From: Mixophyes australis
Lineage: Eukaryota; Chordata; Amphibia; Anura; Limnodynastidae
Assembly (NCBI GenBank): GCA_036250195.1
Contig: JAVHZZ010000001.1
Coordinates: forward strand, 376,694,707-376,758,706
Length of the DNA stretch: 64,000 nt
Direction of reading: 5' to 3'
Part shown: positions 23,046-35,291 of the stretch, piece by piece
How the letters are laid out: the number at the start of each line of letters is the position of its first letter
Position numbering within the stretch: the stretch's first letter is position 1
Notes under the pieces: model-generated
Databases searched by the model: none
What the model saw: only the letters and a program-made list of their open reading frames with translations
What the model was told of the DNA's origin: nothing
Made by a program: the position numbers and the translations under genes

Positions 23046-23690
23046 TCATTGACAAAATAGTTGCAATGAACAGCTTCCTATATTGATGGATGCATGCATT
23101 TCCTACACATCTTTTCTGGCAGCTTGGTCCATTCTTCCTGTACAGACTGCTTCTGTTCTCCCAAATCTCTCCACAGGTGGTATATGAGGTTTAGATCTGG
23201 ACTAATTGTTGGCCACTTCAGAACAGTCCAGCATCTTGTCTTGAACCATTCCTGTGTGCTTTTTTGAAGTACATTTTATCCTGCGAAAAGACTCATGAAC
23301 TTAGAGGATAACCCAGCTTTCTGACACTGGGTTCAACAATGCACTCCAAAATGGCTACAATGCCATGCATGGGCCTTAAAATACCTAATAACATTACGCA
23401 TGGTGGAAACAGGAACATCAAGGTCTTTGGAGATTGATTTGTGGTCTTGAGATAGTCCATGTTTGAGTACAGTCTTAATCTGAACTCCTCTGAAAATTCT
23501 CTGGCTTACTTTCTTTTCTCCATGCTCATTGCAGTACACAGAGTGACACAAAACAGGAGAATGAGTCATTTTCTCTATTCAAGCAAATTTAATGAATGAT
23601 TTTTATTTTATATTGCAGGCACCTGCTACTCACCACAGATTTCTAGCTACTCCTAAAATATGCCAATGATTTTGTCCAGCCCCTTTACAG
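23046..23690 (-). mobile_element. Tc1-like element remnant
   Basis: Termini TCATTGACAAAATAGTTGCA (left) and, opposite strand, GGCTGGACAAAATCATTGGCA (right) are related. The minus-strand frame 23569-23333 has a Tc1-type N-terminal helix-turn-helix: GLSQDHKSISKDLDVPVSTM followed by RNVIRYFK. Nucleotide text at 23160-23260 (GGTTTAGATCTGGACTAATTG) resembles phrases common in vertebrate Tc1 copies. The catalytic part is absent. Confidence 0.65.
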
Positions 23691-24387
23691 ATTTCTGTGC
23701 GTAATAAGCTAATTTTTTTAATTTTTTTTTTTGTGTTTTATTCCATTGCAAAACCAAAGAAATACATACGTGGATACCAAAGTATATTTGATTTCAACAA
23801 CTTTCTTGAAGTGATACATTATTATGGCAACAACTGTAACTGTAACTTTCTGCACAAAATACTGGCTCAATTAGGAGATAATACAATTTTTAGATGATGA
23901 AGTACTCCTTTCAAAACAAAGGTATAAACATAACACATTTTTTGAGCCTCAAAGTAACATTGCTGCCATTACTGTCCAAGAACAGATCTCAATCATGGAA
24001 TAAATCCTTGCACACTGAGTAATACTAATAGTAATCCTTAACAAACAAGCATTTATTTCCATTTGTATAGTGCCACTATATAATGCAGTGCAGAAAATAT
24101 AATAATATAAAACTTGAAAAGGAGCAGGATCATAAGACCCCAATAGATATAATTAAATAGTCTTCACATTATAATAAAAACATTAGTAAATAAATGCTCA
24201 AATGTATGAACCATTTTTACATAATATTAAAAAGAAATTCTGTTGAACACTTAATTCTAGAAAGAAGTTATACCCAATGAAATAAATGCATTACTGAAAG
24301 ATGCTATGTGGACATATTACAATATAATGGGATCTTAGCTACAGACATTTATTTTGAGATTGTTTTTATATTTTATATTTCTTATTA
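23691..24387. other. no gene recognised
   Basis: AT-rich unassigned sequence with no recognisable element or coding region. Confidence 0.35.
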
Positions 24388-24542
24388 CGGCGGCACATGC
24401 TTTCATATCTACTTAACTATAGGGGTATATGGTAGGCATGCGGCGGCACATGCTTTCACTTCTACGTAACTATAGGGGTATATGGTAGGCTGCAAAAATA
24501 TAGTGCTATGGATTGTTTCAGGGAGGGGGCCCAAAAACAGTA
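24388..24542. repeat. 155-bp copy of the interior of the adjacent hAT element, outside its target duplication
   Basis: Apart from about two substitutions this segment equals 25999-26153 inside the element at 24570-26191. It contains two imperfect units of CGGCGGCACATGCTTTCA...ACTATAGGGGTATATGGTAGGC and ends at GGGCCCAAAAACAGTA, exactly where the inner copy runs into the right terminal block. Confidence 0.9.
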
Positions 24543-24569
24543 GTTTGGTGTCATTTTCATGTATCTGAG

Positions 24570-26191
24570 CAGGGCCGGATTTACCGCTAGGCAACCTAGG
24601 CACCTGCCTAGGGCCTAGCGGCTCTCGGGGGGCACAGCTGGGGGGGACAGGAGCAATTTTAAAAAAAATGAAAAAAAAAAATTCGGCCCCTCCCCCGACT
24701 CGCGGCAACCCCCCCCCCCCCGGGACTCATGCGGGTGCCGCGAATCGGGTCCCAGCAGCCTCTTCTCCTCTCAGTGTCTCAGTGATAGAGAGAGGAGGAG
24801 AGGCTGCCGGGACCCGACGAGCGATCACGTGATTCTTTTTTTCTTTTTTTTTTTTTTACATCTGGACTGACGGAGGAGGAGCAGCGTGCAATAGAAAGGT
24901 AAGTTAAACAAGGGACAGAAGTGGTGATGGTGAAGGGGCACAGAAGTGGTGATGGTGAAGGGGCACAGAAGTGGTGATGGTGATGGGCACAGAGGTGGTG
25001 AAGGGCACAGAGATGGTGATTGGCACAGAAGTGGTGATGGTGATTGGCACAGAAGTGGTGATGGTGATTGGCACAGAAGTGGTGATGGTGAAGGCCACAG
25101 AGGTGGTGATGGTGAAGGGCACAGAGATGGTGATTGGCACAGAAGTGGTGATGGTGATTGGCACAGAAGTGGTGATGGCACATAGGTGGTGATGGTGAAG
25201 GGCACAGAGGTGGTGATGGTGAAGGGGCACAGAATTGGTGATGGTGATTGGCACAGAGGTGGTAATGGTGATTGGCACAGAGGTGGTGATGGTGATTGGC
25301 ACAGAGGTGGTGATGGTGATTGGCACAGAGGTGGTGATGGTGAAGGGCACAGAGGTGGTGATGGTGATTGGCACAGAGGTGGTGATGGTGAAGGGCACAG
25401 AGGTGGTGATGGTGAAGCGCACAGAGGTGGTGATGGTGAAGAGGCACAGAGGTGGTGATGGGCACAGAGGTGGTGATGGTGAAGAGGCACAGAGGTGGTG
25501 ATGGTGATTAGCACAGAAGTGGTGATGGTGAAGGGCACAGAGGTGGTGATGGTGAAGAGGCACAGAGGTGGTGATGGTGATTGGCACAGAAGTGGTGATG
25601 GTGAAGGGCACAGAGGTGGTAATGGGCACAGAGGTGGTGATGGTGATTGGCACAGTGGTGGTGATGGTGATTGGCACAGAGGTGGTGATGGTGATGGGCA
25701 CAGAGGTGATGGTGAAAGGGCACATGTGATATTGTGAAGGGGCAAAAGTGACAATGAAGGGGCACAGTGTGATGATAGAGGGACAAAAGTGACAAGAGCA
25801 CATACTTGGATTTATGCGTATTATTTTTGCAAACAACTTAAGTAAGTATTTCTGCCCTGACTTCAATATTTATTATGTTGTTTTGACCCAACTACTTAAA
25901 AAAACAGGACTGCTTGGTAATTATTTAGGGGTGCCTTTTTCTGCAGCAGGGTGGCCTTGCTCTTTTCACATGTTAGGTACGCCCCCAAAGCATGTGCGCG
26001 GCGGCACATGCTTTCATATCTACTTAACTATAGGGGTATATGGTAGGCATGCGCCGGCACATGCTTTCACTTCTACGTAACTATAGGGATATATGGTAGG
26101 CTGCAAAAATATAGTGCTATGGATTGTTTCAGGGAGGGGGCCCAAAAACAGTATCCTGCCTAGGGCCCTATGAGGTCTAAATCCGGCTCTG
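24570..26191. mobile_element. non-autonomous hAT-like element (CAGGGCCGG termini) with 24-bp minisatellite
   Basis: Left CAGGGCCGGATTTACC, right (opposite strand) CAGAGCCGGATTTAGACC, with perfect 8-bp duplication tatctgag (24562-24569, 26192-26199). A hairpin spans about 24744-24820 (TCGGGTCCCAGCAGCC and its complement) and AGGTAAGTT lies at 24898. The minisatellite at about 24915-25735 has a 24-bp unit GGCACAGAGGTGGTGATGG plus TGATT, with 12- and 18-bp variants. Long Cys/His/Ser/Pro frames on its complement are repeat artefacts. Confidence 0.9.
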
Positions 26192-26202
26192 TATCTGAGT
26201 GG

Positions 26203-26262
26203 GATAGCTATAGGCAACATCTCCACTTTTTCAAACCCACAATTTAGTAAATATACCCCCAG
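26203..26262. repeat. half of a TAGATTTACTAA-type MITE
   Basis: CTATAGGCAACATCTCCACT, TTCAAACCCACAATTTAGTA and AATATACCCCC match the right arm of the palindromic MITE at 39660-39834. The opposite arm is absent. Confidence 0.6.
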
Positions 26263-27240
26263 AATTCTAACTGGGTCCTCAAGGACATATGTTTTCTGGT
26301 AAACTTTGAATACTAATTAAAGGAATACTATCACCAACATAAAAAAAACAAAAAAAAAAACTATTAGTAATTAACAGAGTATCACCTTTTGCTTTCCTTT
26401 GTCTTATGTCCATTTGAATAAAAATGTGTACAAATAATACTCATCTTAAAGATCTTTACATAGCATACTCTATATACATGGAGTAGCGATGGGAAGCAAT
26501 GTGGGGCACTTGCCCCCTGATGGCTGGTCTATGAGGGCCTCTAAATGGCACATGTTCCAGGCCCTCACAGGCCCCCCTCCAGCAGTCAGTATTCTCCTCT
26601 TACGCTTACTGTCTTTCAGGTTTGGAGCAAACTCTCTCCATGGAACTTAGGGCTGCTGTAAATCAATTAAAAAAAGAACACTCTATTGTTTACTTTATAC
26701 AATTATAGCTGTGTTGGAGCTATCAGATGGAAACAAAAGACAGGCAAGAATGAAGCAAAAACTTGTAGTTTACTAAATGATTAAAAAAAAACAACCTTTT
26801 CTTTCCTTAAGTAATGCTGTAAACATCAGAACAGGGCAAATTGTGGATGTCCTAGCTGGTGTGGAATCTCAGCTCTGAACATGCTATGATTTTTATTTCT
26901 GCAACAGATACACAGACACAGGTTGCCCAAGTATTATCAAATGAGCATTGTGTACATTTGATACAGGCAATATGTAGTTTACAATAGCATGAGAAGCGCA
27001 GAACGCTTCTGTCCTATAAAAATGGTCACTTTTTTTAGCTCCATCTGATTTTTGTGTTTCATTTTCTCCAGGTTACTTCAGATTTTTTTCTTAGGATTGA
27101 GTAGGTCAAAAGTACTGTTGGTAGACTGATCAGAAACTGAAGACACATTTTTTACAATTTTGTTTTTAATAAAGATAATTTTGAATGACTGGAGTGTGTG
27201 CATGTATTTTTTTTATTAAGTAAAGGCCTGTATTTTTCAT
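26263..27240. other. no gene recognised
   Basis: Unassigned AT-rich sequence. A CCTGATGGCTGGTCTATGAGG stretch near 26516 is not resolved into an element. Confidence 0.35.
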
Positions 27241-27560
27241 CTAGGAAACAATAAAAGCTGCATAGATCTATTTGTTGCACAGCAATATATCTTCCTCATG
27301 GAGAAATCATTGCTCCTCTGAGGAAGTCATTAGACAAAATGCATTGGGATCACATTTGGACCTTTACTGCTCTTCTGCAGGTTTCCATACCGATTTTGGG
27401 ACTTTCTCTTTCCTGGCCAGGGATGTCTCATTGTTCAAAAGATCGTTTTCTTGCAGATAAGCTTGATGCTTTAACTTGAATGTATGTTTAATGTACTATC
27501 ATTTTATGTTTATTAAATACAATTTTTTGTTTAAAATATTGGAATCTGGATCATTGAAGG
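27241..27560 (+). mobile_element. Penelope-like terminal-repeat fragment
   Basis: Recognised through the hammerhead-like motif at 27318-27350 followed by ATGCATTGGGATCA, the CpG-decayed form of the ACGCGT-type block found in the other Penelope copies, and then a T-rich tail with ATTAAATACAATTTTTTG near 27512. No coding part is present, and both boundaries are approximate. Confidence 0.4.
27318..27350 (+). ncRNA. hammerhead-like motif with canonical CUGANGA core
   Basis: CTGAGGA (27318-27324) fits CUGANGA exactly. It is followed by A, then GTC, loop ATTA, GAC (27326-27335), then AAAATGCATTGGG. If the lost CpGs are C-to-T/G-to-A changes, the last part corresponds to the GAAACGCGT run of the younger Penelope repeats. 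The GAAA core is now AAAA, so it is a relic. Confidence 0.45.
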
Positions 27561-28980
27561 ATAACTCAAAGTCTCATTATAGTTTATTTTGATATGCAAA
27601 TATAGCTGCAACATTTAAATATTCGTATGATTTTGATATATACTACACTATGATATCCCCTATATCTTTTATGAGTAAAGCAGCACTTTTTTTTAAAAAG
27701 AAACGTCAGTCAAATACTTGAAGAAGATAACAAATACTTCAGATAAGCATTGTATTTAATTTCTTTTGGTATGTGGAAATTGATTCGAGCACATCACTGT
27801 TTACTTAAATTTGTTGGATAATGCTACATTATGATTGGCGCTTTTTTTCTTGTATGATTCTTTGTAGATGTATACCTGGAACAGGTGTCTAAGGAAAGAC
27901 CTACAGTATGGTGTTAATGTTATTTGTTTATTCATTTTATGTGCCTAACACTTAATACTGAGTAATCACCTGGCACCACAAATTATTTTTTTTTAGGTTT
28001 CAGAGGATAATTAACTTTTCGCTGCAAAACACTAAAACTAATAGTTGTAACTAGGTCCAATCAAGAAATCTCAGTGCCGAGCATTACTGTGCTGGGACTA
28101 TACTGCTGACACAATGATAGAGGCAGGAATAGCAATTTGCTGTATCATATTCCAAAACTGGATCCTCCTTCGTGGCGACCTAGTTTCTGCAGGGACTTTA
28201 ATAGCACAGATAAAAGGAATCCAGAAGAAGGACCTATGCATGGTTAAAGAAGGAAGAGCAAATTTTCGTTAACATTAACTTGATGGACAATTTCAATAAA
28301 AATAATAAAAAAAATAAAAAAATACTGACATAACCACAATGACCTCTCCTGCCACCGTTATAATAGTAGACAACATTCTTTTGGGCTGGAAGCAGACGTG
28401 GATTTGTTAACTGGTTACGGGACTGCCTAATATATAAAAAAAAAAATTGGGCTAATGCTCTATTTTTCTTATAATCATTAAAAATGCAAAATTATTATAA
28501 TAAGATATTTTAATTAGCAAAAAAAATCCTGGACAGTTTTAATAATAAATACAATTATAATTAAATTGTAATTGTATTTTGTTTTTAGATATTAACTTGC
28601 TGTATGTGTGGTGGTCTACCATGCATATACAGGATTCTTAAACAGCAGTCAACCTTACTTATACCGATAAGGTCACACATACCAATTGGTCCATTCACTC
28701 ACTTAGTCTGAATAAGCTTGCTGCTTAACTACCTTAACTTCCAACATCAATGTAAGTGAATTGGGGATAGTGCACCTATATATTGAGTTGTAGCACCGTA
28801 ATAAAATTACAAGCCATTGAGTCTGAGGTATCCAAAACTACTGATAACAACTGCCCATTTAGCATATAGGAGCATTTTGTTTTAACCATAAAAAAGTAAA
28901 TAGATGGACTTACCCCTTATATTCTATCTTATTTTAAACCCACCATTCACATTAAGCCATTGTCTCTATGTAGTACGTTT
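27561..28980. other. no gene recognised
   Basis: AT-rich unassigned sequence upstream of the retroviral remnant. I looked for a 5' LTR matching sequence downstream of 32080 and saw none. Confidence 0.35.
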
Positions 28981-28989
28981 GAAGTCATG

Positions 28990-29360
28990 TATAGAAAAGT
29001 AACCAAAGATCAAGGTACAGAAGTTCCACAAGGCATGATATGCATGTTTGTGGAAAAATTGCCATATGTTGATAAAGCAATTCACTTAATTGTAGCTAAA
29101 GAACCAAACTCATACAAAGAATACTGACAAGATTTGCTGAAAAATAGGAAGTTACTAAATATAAGGGAATATGTTGTGATAAATGGCAGATCACAAGAAA
29201 ACCATTATACAACAAGGTCACTGTGTGCAAACAGACACATCTTACCCCTACAGCTCCACCACAAGAGAAATGAGTGAATGTGCAATGTTATGCATGCCTA
29301 AAGTTTTTCCATTTGAGATGTAATCGTCCACATGGTGCTCACAAAGAGTACATTAATAAT
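28990..29360 (+). pseudogene. retroviral gag remnant (capsid end and nucleocapsid)
   Basis: One frame reads KLPYVDKAIHLIVAKEPNSY and then a stop, resembling the C-terminal part of a capsid. Around 29278-29325 the text gives QCYACLKFFHLRCN, an imperfect CCHC zinc knuckle with shortened His-Cys spacing. Several stops interrupt the region. The function in a live element would be virion assembly and RNA packaging. Confidence 0.5.
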
Positions 29361-29430
29361 TCTGAAAAGTTGGACTATAACAATGACTTTAAAAAAAAAA
29401 AAAGGCTCATGTTAGAGAGCTAGATGTGCA

Positions 29431-30640
29431 ATGACATACTCAGTTGAAATTACAGCTGCTAAATCAGATGCAGAAATGTGTGTTGCTTGTAAGTACACAT
29501 ACTGGTCAAGCAGAAGGACAGTTGCAAAACTCAGAATGGCACAGAATAGCTGGATTTTGGATCTAGCAAACTGTATGGTATGGAAGGGCCCAAGAAACTC
29601 AAACGTCTGTGTGAAAAAGAAACATCACTTAGGACCACCCATACATGAAATTGTTGGAGCAGTCAACATGTTTGTACACAAATGGCCAGAGGTCTCGCAG
29701 AACACAGACCTTAAACCTATTGTGTACAAATACCCACAGCTATGGGCCCAAAGGAAGAATGATTGTGGAAAGATGATTGATGTCCAGGTGGACATAAAGG
29801 ACCATATACAGCACCTTAATGTCAATATTGTTTCCCCCCAGAAGCCATGAAACCAGTGATAGATGCTGAGACTGATTTATAATCAATGAGATGATCATAA
29901 ATGGAAATTCCAAGTGCAATAGTCCCTTATGGTCTGTCAGGAAGAAAGAGACATACACTTGGAGACTCACAATTGATATCAGAGTTTTTAATAAATACAC
30001 CCCCATATCAGCACAGGTAGTTGTGAAGACATATTGGCAAGAATGAATGGCAAAATTAAGGTATTCTCTAACCTCGATGTAGACAGTGGTTTCTTTTCGA
30101 CACCAATGACCAAAAGCTGCAGTTACAAATTTGCATTCACCGTGCAAGTTACTCAATACATGTTCTGTGTATTTACCCAAGGATTCCTTAGTATCCCCAC
30201 TTATTTCCATCAGGCATTAGCAGAAGTGCTGAGCGTGTTTTCACGCCCAGATGCCTGTTGGAAAATGTGTTACTACTCCATATAGAGAGGATGCAGGAGC
30301 ATTTCACACTCCTATAGGAACTGTTATACCTCCTAACAGTACATACTGGGCTCAAACTGAGCCCTCACAAGGCAAACCTGGCTAGGTCACAGGTCATATT
30401 CCCGGGGGTCAAGATTGCTTGTGGGACAAAAAGTATAATGGCCACCCGAGTTGAAGCGATGGTCAAGTTACCCAGACTAAATACCCAACAAGACTTGCAC
30501 AAGTTCCTTGGGGTGGTAAACTTCATAAGGAAGTTCATAGAAGATTTTGCATGGTCAAATCAACAGGGCATTCTGTGCCACACCAACAATGAGGGTTCAG
30601 GACCCCTGCAATTGTTCCTGCACAGCTCCAGGTAGAGCTG
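29431..30640 (+). pseudogene. retroviral pol remnant, reverse transcriptase part
   Basis: The open stretch 29431-29850 corresponds to the region leading into the fingers (WPEVSQNTDLKPIVYKYPQL). After stops and frame changes, 30034-30285 shows VFSNLDVDSGFFSTPMTK and later FTQGFLSIPTYFHQALAEVL, matching the LDL-DAFFxIPL and LPQGFxNSPTxFHQAL blocks of retroviral RTs. The YxDD block is not readable in frame. At 30438-30560 HKFLGVVNFIRKFIEDFAW matches the RT connection region. Non-functional. Confidence 0.7.
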
Positions 30641-30719
30641 AAAAGACTCAACCATCAGCTCCTAGGACAACCCCACCGTGATAACCTCACGTCCTTCTTA
30701 AGGGACAAATTACACTGGT

Positions 30720-31560
30720 CATGGATTTCAGAAACAGTGGAAATTGTCACACAACAGTGTCGTGTGTGGGCACAAGTAGACTCCAGGACATCAACGCTCA
30801 AGCCGATACTACATTGTGTGCCCCGGTCATGGGCTGCCCTACAAATAGATGTTATAGGACCACTACCAGCCGACAATTGCAATTGTCAGTATGCCTTGGT
30901 AGATGTGGATGTATTTTCAAAATGGGTTGAGGCCATCCCAAATGGAAATGACTCTGCTAATACCACAACAAGGGTCTTATGGTAACAGATTTTGTCACAT
31001 TGGGGCACTTCTAGGATTATTGAATCTGATCTGGAAACACACTTTATGGGCAAGGTCATAAAAGTGCTTTGTGAACTACTGGACAGAAAAGAACAATTCA
31101 TATACTTTACCATTCCCAGTCAGCATGAATAGTAGAACGAATGAATCAAACCATTAAATCTCATTTGGCCAAGACACTGCTAGGGAAGGGCTCCTCTTAC
31201 ATGGCGGCCCTACCTGCAATACTCATGGGTATTCAGGCAAGTGAGGTAACTACAACGGGAATCACTCCGTTTGAACTTATGAAGGGTCATAAAATGCTAC
31301 TTTGCTTCCCCAATTAATTACAGTTGTCAAATCCCATTAAACAGTTAATTGCCAGAGATGTGTTCTTACAACAGGTACAAGATAACCTGAAAAAACTGCT
31401 GCCATACACAGCCATGCAGCTGTATAAACCCTATCTACAGGGTGAGACACCCATGCCTCCAGGGGAAATTATGGTAATGGTTAAAACTTTCTGTAAGGCT
31501 GGTCCTTAGGATGCAAACTGGAAGAGACCATCTCAGGTTCTTGAAATCCTAGTGACAAAA
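30720..31560 (+). pseudogene. retroviral pol remnant, integrase part
   Basis: The frame 30737-30985 contains LQIDVIGPLP and YALVDVDVFSKWVEAIP, the first catalytic Asp region of retroviral integrases. Beyond a stop, SDLETHF gives the second Asp block and VERMNQTIKSHLAK the third, with Glu. A C-terminal beta-barrel-like part follows (31324-31509). Between the RT connection and this block there is little space, so RNase H and the integrase zinc finger are mostly deleted. Confidence 0.75.
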
Positions 31561-31745
31561 TGTTAAAAGTACAAAGGCCAATGATAGCAAAGAAAGACTC
31601 TCAGAGAAGATGTAAGTTTCTCTGGGTCCACATTGACCAAGTGAAAACCATACAGAGCACACTTGTGTGTTCATTGAGATGGATAGATTAATAAATCATA
31701 CCACTCCCAAAAAAAATAATTTTTTAAAAAAAGTTTTATTGAACA

Positions 31746-32078
31746 TTGACAGCCATGCTCATGCCTTCTCTTTTAGGAGATTATGAATTTGGAGGAAGGC
31801 ACAGAACTCCAAGTTCCCCAAAGACCCTTTTACCAAACTCCTCCTCCCCAGGTAGTTACAGATGCTGGGCAAACGACCCTAAGAGGAAAGTATTACAGAT
31901 AATAGTACTATTGGTGAGTATAGTACTAATGTGTTCCAACACTCCTAGAAATGATGAGAATAATAAGGGGACAACTGTAGCACCAATAAGAAATTACAAA
32001 AGATCTGATCCTACTAACCATGTAGAACGTTTGGTGGTAGAATCTATGGAAGGGAAAATCCTTAAAACACTACTTTAA
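31746..32078 (+). pseudogene. possible env leader remnant
   Basis: A 110-residue frame directly downstream of integrase with a hydrophobic segment VLQIIVLLVSIVLMC near the middle, preceded by KRK. Position and the membrane-like segment suggest the start of env, but there is no recognised env motif. It may be chance. Confidence 0.25.
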
Positions 32079-32236
32079 GTATACATTTATACCTAGTCAA
32101 TGGTATTTGTATGGGTTTTGGAGAAATGGTCTCGCTGAGGGTATGGTCCAACACTATACTACCATAAAAATGTGTCTGTCATTCAACATCAACTGCATAT
32201 ACTCTGCCTTAAAGATTATAACCACTTCATGGATAC

Positions 32237-32700
32237 TGTCACAAACCTCCCTGCACACACACCTGTACTTCTAATTCCCTCTGTCTTTGTGTTAGATGAG
32301 CATTTCCTGGTTTGGGCAGTCACATGATTGTGGCTGGGAGGTGACATATTCTGCAGTGTATATAAAGCTCACTCTGATACTCTAACAGTATCAGAGCAAC
32401 AGGTTTCCATACCCAGACTGACTCCCTGTTATGCTGTATTGCTGCTCTCCTTTGGAGTCCTGAAAAATGATTAACTAGGATTGTTCTCATTCATTCTTAC
32501 CTGTGGCTAGCAAGAGTATTGTTGAACTCCTTCTCCTGAAAGAATGTCACTACTAATATGTCGGTCACTACTCATATGTATTTGCTTTGTACCTAAAGTG
32601 TTATACTCTTTCATTCGTTCTCATTCATGCAGTGTACGCACATGGTTTGAGTCATGTGCGGATTACTACTTTCATTGAATTAATAAACTGTAGAGTACTT
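32237..32700 (+). mobile_element. LTR-like sequence, 5' end TGTCAC with TATA box
   Basis: It starts TGTCACAAACCTCCCTGC and has TATATAAAG at 32358-32366, about 120 bp inside, as in the gypsy-type LTRs here. AATAAA is at about 32681. No 3' end with CA plus a 5-bp duplication was found, so the right boundary is a guess. Confidence 0.4.
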
Positions 32701-33917
32701 CATTAGAGAGTTAAATTCATATTAGGAGCAAACAGCATTGCTAATGTGCTTTTTCAGTGGCAAGCCATGGGGATGCTCTGATAAGTCTTTTATAATGGAA
32801 AGGATGTCCCTCTTGTGATGGTCGTGATGATCATCGGCTTGATGGCTTATTTATAAACATTCAGTCTAGCCAGTCAGGTTCTGTTCTTTATGGAGACCCG
32901 CCCTTTCACGCCTTCCTATTGGTCAGTTCTCAGAAGGAAGGTTTGTATGTAAACAACCAGCCGATCATGCAAGTCAATATAAGAGTAATGAGCGGTTTAG
33001 GCATATTGTCGTGAACATAGAGAACTTACAGTTATTTATAACTGTGGCAATAAGGCCTAAATCATAACTGCAGTGTAAATATGATATATTAATTGAATCC
33101 ATCCATAAGTTGAACCACTAAAGTGTAAAATGTGAAGACAGAAAGTCTGTTATATGTGTATTTGATAGCTCTGCACATTCCAGTGTGAGAAGATAGGAGT
33201 GTCACCTGTGACAGCTTCAAATAGCCCCTGCTGTGAGATATATCCTGGCCTGGGATGGAGTTTTGACACCTGAATAGACTTTTAGGAACCGCTCAGTATG
33301 GGGTCTGGCTCGAAGAGCCCATGTGCTGACTTGGCTATATGTGATATAGACAAAAATAATTCAGTTTTAAAATATGCCACTTAAAATCAATAAAAGTAGT
33401 GATCAACCACATATTGCTCAATAGCATGATGAGGGGTAGCTCAAATTAAGAATTCTGCCCCACAGAGAAGTTAAGGAGATAAGTGCAAGCTCTACGAATA
33501 CACTATATTTAGGCGTGTTTGGTTTCAAAAGATGGACAAATTCATAGGGGATTTATTAATAATAAAATTGGGTCTGTGTGACGCTCCACAGAAAAGTTAG
33601 GTGCAAAGTTATCTTTAAAAAGTTGGGACCAGTTACAACAAATTTTCAGTCTTTTGGGAAAATCAATAAACATTGATAAGCTGTCCATCTTCCTAGCCAA
33701 TTTTCAATGGCACAGATTACACAACTCATGTAAATTATACTCTAAATATAACCCTTTTTATTTTAAACTGCTTTGCTTGTGTATGTTATGTCAATTTATT
33801 AATTGTTTTTTTTATATCTGAATGCCCTGTACTATTGTATATTAAATCTATAATTTCATATATGGCGTCCTTGATACTCTAACGAATCCATTAGCCTGTT
33901 AAGAAGAATATAGCTTG
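32701..33917. other. unassigned, with LTR-like promoter elements
   Basis: ATTGG near 32925, TATAAGAG near 32979 and AATAAG near 33046 are spaced like a retroviral U3-R. I could not define ends or a primer-binding site. No gene recognised. Confidence 0.25.
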
Positions 33918-34033
33918 ACACCTCCAGACTGTAACACAAATGTAAATGCAAACACACACCAGCATTCAAAGGGTTAACTCTTTGAATGCTGGTGTGTGTT
34001 TGCATTTACATTTGTGTTACAGTCTGGAGGTGT
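33918..34033. repeat. perfect inverted repeat, 54-bp arms, 8-bp loop
   Basis: Arms 33918-33971 and 33980-34033 are exact reverse complements by eye, around GGTTAACT. The arm begins ACACCTCCAGACTGTAACAC. Single-strand folding would give a long uninterrupted hairpin. No target duplication is evident. Confidence 0.95.
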
Positions 34034-35256
34034 GAAGAGTTAACCATTTGTTTGCTGCTGGGGGCCTTGTTAGCTGCGGAAGCTAGAAGCCTTGTGTGCC
34101 AGTGTGTGACAGTATATTGGGGTCCTATTGCCCATATTCAATAGGTGGTGGCAAACCTGAAGTGTGTGAGGGTGTAAGCGCTGTTTGGGAGCGATTCAGT
34201 TGGTCTATAACCTGTGTGATAGGTAGAGAGAGACTGCGGGCTGGAATCGTGTGCAACCTCATACAGCAAACACCCAAAGTAACGGCAGCTGGGAGCGTGT
34301 TCGTGACACATATTCTATGATTACCATTGTTTCTTATATCACTGTTATTACTAAATATGTGATATATATATAGGGTGAAGTTCCCCAACTCAAGGGGTTG
34401 ATCTATATTGAATTCCTGTCTCTTCATCCTTAATTAACTTAATTTGATCCTTACTAAACATTAATTGGAATCTAGGTGAATATAGTGCAATCTATAATAA
34501 ACTTAATTGCAAATGATTTGTGTGAAACTGTGCATATTAATAATGAATTATTTTTTATATTGTAGCCAAAAGTGCAAGATAATAGTTATTCATCGATTAA
34601 TATAAGTAGTAATGTATTAAATGTGTAAGATAATGGTGACAAAATATAATTGTGGAAACATTATAGATACTTGATTTTCCAAATTCATTAATAATGTAAA
34701 ACATTTATAAAAACAGTTATAAAAAGCGTATTATTTGATTCCAGTCTGTTAGCACTTTATTCAATTTATTGACCAAATTGTTTCTAATATTTATTACTTA
34801 TCAGTTTTCATATATATAATTAATTGCAATCTCATAACACATTTACTGGAGTAATATTGTATACTTATTATAATCATTTTGTACTTTCAGATAGATTCAA
34901 ATAGCCAGCACATCACTGGCTAAGAAAATCATTTCTATCCTCCAAAATTCTTCCATCCGGTCACTTTCAGACACGGTGTAACAATTACGGAACAGAATCC
35001 ACAACAGTGTAGATAGTATTTTGAGGTTGAAAGACAAAAGCTCACACTCAGCCCCACAGAAGGTGTGATTGCATATCCTCCATGCAGTAATAATACCGCT
35101 CATCAAACAATAGAAGGATTAAGTAGGTAATAAAAAAATGAACTGCAAGCACAAATCCATATATGTATGTACAGACCACAAAATAAGGTACCCGCAAATG
35201 GAAGCATATATTTCATATTGCCTAATAAGTGATTCTATATTGATTCTTCAACTTTT

Positions 35257-35291
<35 letters not shown>

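Larger units (their letters stand above)
28981..32080 (+). mobile_element. decayed endogenous retrovirus
   Basis: In plus-strand order: gag-like sequence with a zinc knuckle, a reverse transcriptase remnant, an integrase remnant and a short possible env start. All frames are broken by stops and frameshifts and the RNase H region is largely missing. No flanking LTR pair or primer-binding site was identified, so class assignment is open: RT and integrase blocks look retroviral (class I or III type) rather than Ty3/gypsy. This is a non-functional fossil. Confidence 0.7.

Noticed and set aside
24779..25866. Long open frames (228-320 residues) rich in Ser/Pro/Cys/His on the minus strand and Gly/Asp/His on the plus strand
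   Set aside because: They read through a 24-bp minisatellite whose period is divisible by three; all frames are open by repetition and no unique domain exists.
35260..35291. TA run as a possible regulatory or origin-like element
   Set aside because: Simple microsatellite with nothing else around it.
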